From: Armatimonadetes bacterium UBA5419
GTDB lineage: Bacteria; Armatimonadota; UBA10988
Direction of reading: 5' to 3'
Length of the DNA stretch: 5,241 bases
NCBI GenBank assembly: GCA_002409445.1
Contig: DHNJ01000307.1
Span: 336 to 5,576 of the forward strand
A program made the position numbers and the translations under genes. The first letter of the stretch is position 1. Every line of letters starts with the position of its first letter. Shown one piece after another: positions 1 to 5,241 of this stretch. The notes under the pieces were generated by a model. That model saw only the letters and a list, made by a program, of their open reading frames with translations. It did no database searches and was not told the origin of the DNA.

Positions 1-311
1 ACGCCGACGGTGCCTGGCGCCCGCTGCCCGCGACAGTCCGCGTTGGCGGCAGGACGGCGCACGTGCCGGACCACGCCAGCGGCATGCCGGTGCCGTGCGC
101 GAGCCTGTTGGCGGCGCTGCTGGCCTGGCTTCGTGACGGCGGCGACCGGGTGCGACTGCTGCCGACGGAGTTGGCCGCGCGGCGGCACGTGGCGTCGGCC
201 GAGCTCAAGTTCGACTGGGCCTGCTTCCCGCGGGACTACGAGGCGCCGGCGATCATGGCCGCCGCGCAGCGCCAGGCCTGGACCATTAAGCCGGCGGAGC
301 GGGGACCGTAG
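1..311 (+). CDS. 3' end of a protein of unknown function (partial at left edge)
   Basis: An open frame enters from the left edge (first full codon at 3) and ends at TAG 309-311, giving about 102 C-terminal residues. Third codon positions are nearly all G or C, as in the certain genes downstream, which favours this frame over the overlapping one at 10-384. The visible part is mostly helical-looking: an Ala/Leu-rich helix (LLAALLAWLRDGG), then a segment with PTELAARRHVASAELKFDW and a tail ending in KPAERGP. There is no signal peptide, membrane segment or motif that I can name. The helix-rich end loosely resembles C-termini of Gfo/Idh/MocA oxidoreductases, but this is too weak to use as an annotation. 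A GTG at 63 with AGGA eight bases upstream could in principle start an 82-residue protein. The frame is open and coding-like further upstream, so a truncated longer gene is preferred. It is on the same strand as the oxidoreductase gene but separated from it by 181 bases. Confidence 0.6.
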   Translation, partial: ADGAWRPLPATVRVGGRTAHVPDHASGMPVPCASLLAALLAWLRDGGDRVRLLPTELAARRHVASAELKFDWACFPRDYEAPAIMAAAQRQAWTIKPAERGP

Positions 312-473
312 GGACATTGGCAAGTTCAGTGCAGACGGACAACTAGGACGCTGGCGCGCCGCGTTCGGTTGTCTGCGGCTGTGAGTTAATCGGCTGGCTA
401 GACTGGCCGGGTTGCGGCAGGCCGATGTTGGGCGTCTGTTATGGTTGGGGGAGAGAGGCCACCGTGAAGCGGT

Positions 474-479
474 GGGGAG
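474..479 (+). promoter_or_regulatory. Probable ribosome binding site of the oxidoreductase gene
   Basis: GGGGAG lies 13 bases before the ATG at 493. The spacing is longer than the usual 5-9 bases, so this is a fair rather than ideal site. With the Tat signal that begins exactly at that ATG, it supports 493 as the start rather than the in-frame TTG at 412. The TTG would place 27 extra residues before the twin-arginine motif. Confidence 0.45.
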
Positions 480-492
480 TAGACAAGCGACT

Positions 493-1887
493 ATGAAAAC
501 GACTCGACGAGCATTCATCGGCACCTCGGTGGCGGCCGGTGGCTTGGCCCTGATTGGGCCGGGCGCGGTGCGTGCGCAGGAAGCGGCGGCGGATCCCGCC
601 CCCGAGCAGAAGCTGAAGGTCGCCCACGTGGGCGTCGGCGGCAAGGGCAGTAGCGACACGCTCGACCTGGCCAACGGTAACCTGACGCAGGCGCTCTGCG
701 ACATTGACCGCCGCACGTTGGACAAGATGGCCGCCGAGCTGCGCGAGCGTGGCCAGAGTGACTTCCGTCTCTACACCGACTACCGCGAGATGTTCGAGAA
801 GGAGAAGGATCTCGACGCGGTGACGATCTCCACCCCGGACCACAACCACGCCCCGGCGGCGTTGTTGGCCATGGAGCAGGACATCGCGGTGTTCGTGCAG
901 AAGCCGTTCGCCCACACCATCTACGAGTGCCGGCTGATGACCACGATGGCCCGCCAGCGCGGCTTGGCCAGCCAGATGGGCAACCAGGGCAACAGCAACT
1001 CGCGCCTGCGCGAGGCGGTCGAAGTCTTGCATGCGGGCACCATCGGCAAGGTCCGCGAGCTGCACGTCTGGACCAACCGCCCGGTCTGGCCGCAGGGCAT
1101 GGACCGGCCCGCGGGCGAGGACCAAATCCCCGATTATCTCGACTGGGAAGCGTTCATCGGGCCGGCCCCGATGCGCCCCTACAAGGGTGACCGCACCTAT
1201 CACGACTTCAACTGGCGCGGCTGGATCGACTTCGGCTGCGGCGCCATCGGCGACATGGCCTGCCACACGCTGAACATGCCGTCCTGGGGTCTCGAGCTGG
1301 GCTATCCGACGAGCTTCTGGCTCGAGGACAGCTCCGAGCTGAAGACCGAGGCGTTCCCGCACTGGACCATCGTCCGCTACGAGTTCCCCGAGCGGGTCAG
1401 CAAGGTCACCGGCGAGACGCTGCCGGCGCTCAGCATGACCTGGTACGACGGCAACGACGAGCACATGCACCGGCCGCCCGCGGACCTGTTCCCCGACGGC
1501 AACGTGCCGCGCACGGGCTCGCTGATGATCGGCGACGCCGGCGTGATGGTCTCGCCGGGTGACTATGGCACCGACTACATCCTCTTCCCCGAGGACAAGT
1601 TCGCCGAGTTCGAGGCGCCCGAGCGCACCATCCCGCGCACCAGCGGCCACATGTCCGAGTTCGTCAACGCGGTCAAGGGTGGCCCCGCCGCCCTGAGCAA
1701 CTTCGAGATCGCCGGCTTCCTCTCCGAGGTCGTGCTGGTCGGTTGCTTGGCCCTGCACACCGACAAGAAGGTCGAGTGGGACGGCCCCAACATGCGCGCG
1801 GTCAACGCGCCCGAGTTGGCCCCCTACATCGACAAGGCCTACCGCGCGGGTTGGGAGCTGCCCGGCCGCGACATCCTGGCCATCTAG
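493..1887 (+). CDS. Tat-exported Gfo/Idh/MocA family NAD(P)-dependent oxidoreductase
   Basis: The predicted product has 464 residues and belongs to the Gfo/Idh/MocA family, whose members usually oxidise or epimerise sugars and cyclitols with NAD(P). Residues 1-28 form a twin-arginine signal (TRRAFIG with R5-R6, a hydrophobic stretch, then likely cleavage after VRA28). This implies folding with cofactor before export. The Rossmann domain begins near 41 with GVGGKG at 47-52. STPDHNHA at 113-120 and VQKP at 135-138 follow; K137 is the conserved active-site lysine, and the common EKP glutamate is glutamine here. GNQGNS lies at 163-168. The substrate-binding domain contains DFGCGAIGDMACH at 246-258, with D254 and H258 as likely active-site residues. 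The length fits secreted family members. The start at 493 was chosen because the Tat signal begins there. The substrate cannot be read from the sequence. Some Tat-exported relatives are GH109-type NAD-dependent glycosidases or glucose-fructose oxidoreductases, so a glycosidase role is possible. It lies 85 bases upstream of a GH2 gene, which fits carbohydrate metabolism. Confidence 0.93.
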   Translation: MKTTRRAFIGTSVAAGGLALIGPGAVRAQEAAADPAPEQKLKVAHVGVGGKGSSDTLDLANGNLTQALCDIDRRTLDKMAAELRERGQSDFRLYTDYREMFEKEKDLDAVTISTPDHNHAPAALLAMEQDIAVFVQKPFAHTIYECRLMTTMARQRGLASQMGNQGNSNSRLREAVEVLHAGTIGKVRELHVWTNRPVWPQGMDRPAGEDQIPDYLDWEAFIGPAPMRPYKGDRTYHDFNWRGWIDFGCGAIGDMACHTLNMPSWGLELGYPTSFWLEDSSELKTEAFPHWTIVRYEFPERVSKVTGETLPALSMTWYDGNDEHMHRPPADLFPDGNVPRTGSLMIGDAGVMVSPGDYGTDYILFPEDKFAEFEAPERTIPRTSGHMSEFVNAVKGGPAALSNFEIAGFLSEVVLVGCLALHTDKKVEWDGPNMRAVNAPELAPYIDKAYRAGWELPGRDILAI

Positions 1888-1899
1888 TCGAACCCATGC

Positions 1900-1913
1900 T
1901 GGCCGTCAGGCCA
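1900..1913 (+). other. Small hairpin after the oxidoreductase gene
   Basis: TGGCC (1900-1904) and GGCCA (1909-1913) are exact inverted arms around the tetraloop GTCA. It starts 13 bases after the oxidoreductase stop codon and 7 bases before the larger hairpin. A five-bp stem in GC-rich DNA may be chance. Its place beside the stronger hairpin makes a paired 3'-end structure possible. Confidence 0.3.
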
Positions 1914-1920
1914 CTGCTGC

Positions 1921-1953
1921 CAAGCCCAGGCCGACCTCGTCGGCCTGGGCTTG
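1921..1953 (+). terminator. Strong intergenic hairpin, probable factor-independent-type terminator with a weak U tract
   Basis: CAAGCCCAGGCCGAC (1921-1935) and GTCGGCCTGGGCTTG (1939-1953) are perfectly complementary over 15 bp around the 3-base loop CTC. The stem is GC-rich and starts 34 bases after the oxidoreductase stop. The downstream sequence TGCGTTAAGG holds only scattered T residues, so it lacks the classical run of U. Hairpins without a good U tract are often seen at 3' ends in high-GC bacteria and may also stabilise the upstream mRNA. The stem ends 19 bases before the GH2 start codon and leaves that gene's AAGG (1960-1963) single-stranded. Some read-through or a local promoter is therefore needed for GH2 expression. 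Confidence 0.7.
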
Positions 1954-1972
1954 TGCGTTAAGGCGCGTCGCC

Positions 1973-4900
1973 ATGCTGCTGCTCACCCTCCTCGCTCTGC
2001 CGCTGCTGGCCCAACCCGCGACGATCGACCTGGCCGGCACCTGGCGCTGCGCGCTCGACCCCGACGACCTCGGCCGGCCCACCGACTGGCCGCACGCCGC
2101 GCGCCTGCCCGGCTCGCTCGACCAGGCTGGCCTGGGCCAGGCCGACCCACCCACACCGACCTTCGCCCACCTCCACCGCGAGCACGCCTACACCGGCGCC
2201 GCCTGGTACCAGCGCGAGGTGCGGATCCCCGCCGACTGGGCCGGGCGGCGGGTGACCCTCTCCCTCGAACGCGCCCATTGGGCGACCGAGGCCTGGCTCG
2301 ACGACCAGCCGCTCGGCCGCCGCGAGAGCCTCTCCGTGCCGCACGTCTACGACCTCGGCACCAACGTCGCGCCGGGCCGCCGCACGTTGACCCTGCGCGT
2401 CGACAACCGCATGATCCACAGCGTCGGCGGCTGGGCCCACTCGGTCACCGACGAGACGCAGACCAACTGGAACGGCGTCATCGGCCAGCTCGAACTGCGC
2501 GCCGGCGACCCCGTCTGGCTCGATGCCGTGCGCGTCTACCCCGACCTCGCCCGCCGCGTCGTGCGCGTCGAGGCGACCGTTGGCAATGCCACCGGCGCGC
2601 CGGTCAGCGGCACCGTCGCCGGCGTGCCCTTCAACTGCCCCGGCGCGACGACCCAAGTCGAGGCGCTGATCGCCGTGCCGACCGACCTGCAGCCGTACGA
2701 CGAGTTCACCCGCGCGACCGCGGAGCTGACTGTCGAGCTGGCCGCCGGCGTCTGGCATGATGCGCGGACGGTGCGCTACGGGCTGCGGCAGCTGAGCACC
2801 GCCGGCGGCCGCTTGCGGCTGAACGGCAGTCCGCACATGCTCCGCGGCACGCTCGAATGCTGCATCTTCCCGCGTACCGGCTACCCGCCGACCGACGTCG
2901 CCAGTTGGCGCCGCATCGTGCGGATCTGCGCCGACTACGGCCTGAACCACCTGCGCTTCCACAGCTGGTGCCCGCCGCGTGCCGCGTTCGAGGCGGCTGA
3001 CGAGGCCGGCTTCCTGCTGCAGGTCGAGCTGCCCGTGTGGACCGGCGACCTCGGCCACGACGCGCCGCGCGATGCCTTCCTGCAGGCCGAGTTCGAGGCT
3101 ATCCTCGCCGCTTACGGCAACCATCCGTCGTTCGCCATCCTCTGCCTGGGCAACGAGCTGGGCGGCGATCTGGCCTGGATGGAGGCGCTCGTCCGCCACG
3201 GCCAGGCGACCGACCCGCGCCGGCTCTACACCAGCTCGACCGCCTGGTCGCATGTGCCGGCGAACGACCTGGACGTCAGCGTCATTCGCGGTCTGCGCGG
3301 CCCGCGCACCGACCACGACTTCGCCGGCGAGCAGCCGCCCGCGCGGCCGCAGGTGAGCCACGAGGTCGGCCAGTGGATGGTCTTCCCGAACCTCGCCGAG
3401 AGGCGCAAGTACACCGGCTGGCTGCGCCCGCGCAACTTCGAGGCGACGCGCGACCTGCTGGCGGCCAACGGCCTGGCCGACCAGGCGGCAACCTTCACGC
3501 GCGCCTCGGGTCGCCTCGCGGCGGAGCTGTACAAGGAAGAGATCGAGGTCCTCCTGCGCACCCCGGGCCACGGCGGTTTTCAGCTGCTGGACCTCCATGA
3601 CTTCCCCGGCCAGCATACCTCGCTGGTCGGCGTGCTCGACGCCTTCTGGGACAGCAAGGGCCTGATCACGCCGGCCCAGTGGCGCCGGTTCTGCGCGCCG
3701 ACGGTCCCGCTGCTGCGGCTGACCAAGCGCACTTGGGCCAGCGATGAGCCGCTCGTCGCCACCGCCCAGCTGGCCCACTTCGGCCCCGCCGACGCCCCGG
3801 CCGCCTCGGCTCACTGGCGTGCGCTCGACGATCGCGGCCGGACCGTGGCCGCCGGCGAACTGCCGCCGGTCGCCGCGCCGCGGGGCGAGCTGACGACGCT
3901 GGGTGAGATCCGCGTCGACCTCGCTGCGGTCGAGGCCCCGGCCCGCCTGCGCATAGAGGTGAGCCGCCTGGACCTCGGCGCGGCCAACGATTGGTCGGTC
4001 TGGGTCTACCCGGCGGCGCCGACGGCGGCGGACGAGGGGGCGGCGCCGGTGCTGGAAACCGACGACTGGTCCGCGGCGCGCGCGGCACTGGCCGCCGGCG
4101 GGCGCGTGCTCCTGGACGCCCGTCGCATCCTACGCCAGCCCGTGGTCACGCGGCTGGAGCCGCCGTTCTGGAACCCCATCATGTTCGCCAACCAGCCGCG
4201 CACCTTCGGCCAGGTGGTCGACACCCGGCACCCCGCGCTGGCTGCCTTCCCCAGCGCCGAGCATAGTGACTGGCAGTGGAGCGAACCGCTCAGCGGCGCG
4301 CGGGCGATGCTTGTCGGTGGCCTGGGCCTGCGGCCGATCGTCGCCGCGATCGACGCGCACGACACCGGGCGGCCGTTGGCCATGGCCTTCGAGGCGCGGG
4401 TGGGCGAGGGCCGCCTGCTGGCGCACGGCTGGAACCTGACACCGGGGGACGAGGAGCCGCGCCTGGCCGCGCGCGCCTTGGCCGACAGCCTGCGCTCCTA
4501 CACTCGCGGATCCGGCTTCGCGCCGCGGCTCCAACTCGACGCGGCCCAGCTCGACGCGCTGTTCATGGAGCGCCCGCCGCAGCAGGTCGCCGGCCCGCCC
4601 GCGGCCGGCCAGCACCTGCGTGTCCGCGCGGCGGCCGCTCTGCAACAGCGCCAGACCAACGTCACCTGGAGCCAGGCGACCGACATCATCGAGACCCGTG
4701 CGCCGGGCTTCGACTACCGCGTGACCCAGGGCCAGACCTGGCTCGACGCGACCGGCAGCTCCTGGCATGACAACGAGGCGGTGCGCGTCGCGCTGACCGT
4801 GCCGGCGGGCTGGGCGGGGACGGTCTACGTCTTCCTCTGGGACTGGAACAACCTCAACCGCGCCGCCGCGGTCGAGCTGGCCGGTCGCGAGGTGGCGCAG

Positions 4901-5044
4901 CTGCCGGCCTACGACGACGAGGGCGTCTGGCTCGCGCTGCCCGTGACCGCCGAGGAGACGGCCGGCGGCAGCGTCGAACTGGTCGCGCGTGCGCTGGCGG
5001 GCAACGCGATGATCAGCGAGCTGGTCCTGGCCGGCGGGGAGTAG
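1973..5044 (+). CDS. Exported glycoside hydrolase family 2 protein (beta-galactosidase/beta-glucuronidase superfamily)
   Basis: The predicted product has 1023 residues. Residues 1-13 are a short hydrophobic leader (MLLLTLLALPLLA, possible cleavage after A13) with no basic residue, so export is likely but not certain. A GH2 sugar-binding beta-sandwich spans about 18-178 (AWYQREVRIP at 77-86), an immunoglobulin-like domain about 180-272, and the TIM barrel about 273-590. The barrel carries RGTLECCIFPRTGYPPTDVA (291-310), NHLRFHSW (325-332), the acid/base motif LGNE with E395, and SHEVGQW with the likely nucleophile E464. The 69-residue spacing between them compares with 76 in E. coli LacZ (E461, E537). 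FQLLDLHDFPGQ (536-547) lines the barrel end. From about 590 there is an Ig-like stretch, then a Rossmann/glutamine-amidotransferase-like segment (about 690-845) and a C-terminal beta-rich domain (about 880-1020). Both catalytic acids are present, so it should be an active retaining glycosidase; the sugar specificity is not readable. AAGG at 1960-1963 stands nine bases before the ATG, and no other in-frame start exists nearby. Confidence 0.92.
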   Translation: MLLLTLLALPLLAQPATIDLAGTWRCALDPDDLGRPTDWPHAARLPGSLDQAGLGQADPPTPTFAHLHREHAYTGAAWYQREVRIPADWAGRRVTLSLERAHWATEAWLDDQPLGRRESLSVPHVYDLGTNVAPGRRTLTLRVDNRMIHSVGGWAHSVTDETQTNWNGVIGQLELRAGDPVWLDAVRVYPDLARRVVRVEATVGNATGAPVSGTVAGVPFNCPGATTQVEALIAVPTDLQPYDEFTRATAELTVELAAGVWHDARTVRYGLRQLSTAGGRLRLNGSPHMLRGTLECCIFPRTGYPPTDVASWRRIVRICADYGLNHLRFHSWCPPRAAFEAADEAGFLLQVELPVWTGDLGHDAPRDAFLQAEFEAILAAYGNHPSFAILCLGNELGGDLAWMEALVRHGQATDPRRLYTSSTAWSHVPANDLDVSVIRGLRGPRTDHDFAGEQPPARPQVSHEVGQWMVFPNLAERRKYTGWLRPRNFEATRDLLAANGLADQAATFTRASGRLAAELYKEEIEVLLRTPGHGGFQLLDLHDFPGQHTSLVGVLDAFWDSKGLITPAQWRRFCAPTVPLLRLTKRTWASDEPLVATAQLAHFGPADAPAASAHWRALDDRGRTVAAGELPPVAAPRGELTTLGEIRVDLAAVEAPARLRIEVSRLDLGAANDWSVWVYPAAPTAADEGAAPVLETDDWSAARAALAAGGRVLLDARRILRQPVVTRLEPPFWNPIMFANQPRTFGQVVDTRHPALAAFPSAEHSDWQWSEPLSGARAMLVGGLGLRPIVAAIDAHDTGRPLAMAFEARVGEGRLLAHGWNLTPGDEEPRLAARALADSLRSYTRGSGFAPRLQLDAAQLDALFMERPPQQVAGPPAAGQHLRVRAAAALQQRQTNVTWSQATDIIETRAPGFDYRVTQGQTWLDATGSSWHDNEAVRVALTVPAGWAGTVYVFLWDWNNLNRAAAVELAGREVAQLPAYDDEGVWLALPVTAEETAGGSVELVARALAGNAMISELVLAGGE
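5036..5041 (+). promoter_or_regulatory. Ribosome binding site inside the end of the GH2 gene
   Basis: GGGGAG ends eight bases before the ATG at 5050 and lies within the last codons of the GH2 gene, just before its TAG at 5042-5044. It fixes the start of the downstream gene. It also suggests co-transcription, with ribosomes finishing GH2 likely to help initiation of the next frame. Confidence 0.7.
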
Positions 5045-5049
5045 GGTCG

Positions 5050-5241
5050 ATGGCGAGCTTGGACGAACGGCTGTGGGTGGCGGCGGCGGGCGGGGCGACC
5101 GACTGGCACCTTGACCCGCGCCCGGACGGCGCGATCGTGCGCTGGCGGGTTGATGGACTGCTGCGCGTCGTCGAGCGGCTCGACGCGCCGGCGGCGGCCG
5201 CGCTGGGCGACGAGCTGCGCGCGCGGCTGGCCGACGGTGGG
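5050..5241 (+). CDS. N-terminus of a GspE/PilB-like secretion or pilus-assembly ATPase (partial at right edge)
   Basis: The frame is open from ATG 5050 to the right edge, giving 64 residues. It starts 5 bases after the GH2 stop and has a good Shine-Dalgarno sequence. Residues 16-41 (ATDWHLDP, then DGAIVRWRVDGLLRVV) match the pattern ASDIHxEP...VRxRxDGxLxxV. That pattern marks the N-terminal domain packed against the ATPase core in type II secretion GspE, type IV pilus PilB and related PilT-like motors. The Walker A and B and Asp/His boxes would lie beyond the window, so ATPase activity cannot be confirmed. The motif starts at residue 16, whereas GspE and PilB usually carry roughly 100 or more residues before it; this short form is PilT-like in layout although the motif reads more like GspE. 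If complete, the protein would be a cytoplasmic hexameric motor that powers pseudopilus or pilus assembly or retraction. Whether it serves export of the upstream enzymes is unknown. Confidence 0.72.
   Translation, partial: MASLDERLWVAAAGGATDWHLDPRPDGAIVRWRVDGLLRVVERLDAPAAAALGDELRARLADGG

Noticed and set aside
331..376. Imperfect inverted repeat (GCAGA + CAAC against GTTG + TCTGC with a 4-base bulge) in the gap after the first gene
   Set aside because: The stem is short and bulged with a 24-base loop and no T tract, so it is not supportable as a terminator.
10..384. An overlapping 124-codon frame at the left edge
   Set aside because: Its translation is Arg/Cys/Ser-rich and unlike a folded protein, while the frame ending at 311 has the G/C third-position pattern of the real genes.
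412..445. Possible promoter: TTGCGG (412-417) with TATGGT (440-445)
   Set aside because: The spacing is 22 bases and both hexamers are poor matches, so no promoter is called in 312-492.
2129..2147. Palindrome-like GGCCTGGGCCAGGCC and a 10-base copy (CAGGCCGACC) of part of the intergenic hairpin arm, within the GH2 gene
   Set aside because: An alternative pairing with the hairpin is conceivable, but the words are made of common GC-rich codons and the match is short, so chance is the simpler explanation.
1958..3814. A 618-codon open frame on the minus strand, and another of 439 codons at 439-1758
   Set aside because: Both lie opposite genes with clear family motifs. Their translations are low-complexity, rich in Ala, Gly, Arg and Val, with no recognisable domains. 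They are expected by-products of high-GC codon use.

Overview
The window is GC-rich throughout and densely coding, with every supportable gene on the + strand. Strong G/C preference at third codon positions creates long but meaningless open frames on the other strand and in other frames. The gene content is a Tat-exported Gfo/Idh/MocA-type oxidoreductase, a large family 2 glycoside hydrolase and a GspE/PilB-like ATPase. Together with the high GC this suggests an environmental, polysaccharide-degrading, Gram-negative bacterium, for example of the Planctomycetes/PVC or Armatimonadota kind. That placement is inference from gene style; nothing here fixes the taxonomy.

Layout: (1) Positions 1-311 hold the 3' end of a gene whose start lies outside the window; its product is not recognised. 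(2) Positions 312-492 are a 181-base non-coding gap that must contain the leader, and probably the promoter, of the next gene; no convincing promoter hexamers were found. (3) Positions 493-1887 encode a 464-residue oxidoreductase with a twin-arginine signal peptide. (4) Positions 1888-1972 are a short intergenic stretch dominated by a perfect 15-bp stem with a 3-base loop (1921-1953), preceded by a smaller hairpin. (5) Positions 1973-5044 encode a 1023-residue GH2-type glycosidase with recognisable acid/base (E395) and nucleophile (E464) motifs and a long C-terminal extension. (6) From 5050 to the right edge is the N-terminus of a protein that reads like the N-terminal domain of type II secretion/type IV pilus assembly ATPases. 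Its Shine-Dalgarno sequence lies inside the last codons of the glycosidase gene.

Working model (inference): the oxidoreductase and the glycosidase are both predicted to leave the cytoplasm and could act on the same carbohydrate, one by NAD(P)-dependent redox chemistry and the other by hydrolysis. The hairpin between them probably sets separate expression levels or ends the first transcript. The ATPase-like gene is tightly linked to the glycosidase gene and probably co-transcribed with it, but a functional link between them is unproven. No RNA genes, mobile elements, CRISPR arrays or origins were seen. I do not see clear evidence for a wholly new system; the most unusual point is the glycosidase/secretion-ATPase pairing with an apparently truncated ATPase N-terminus.
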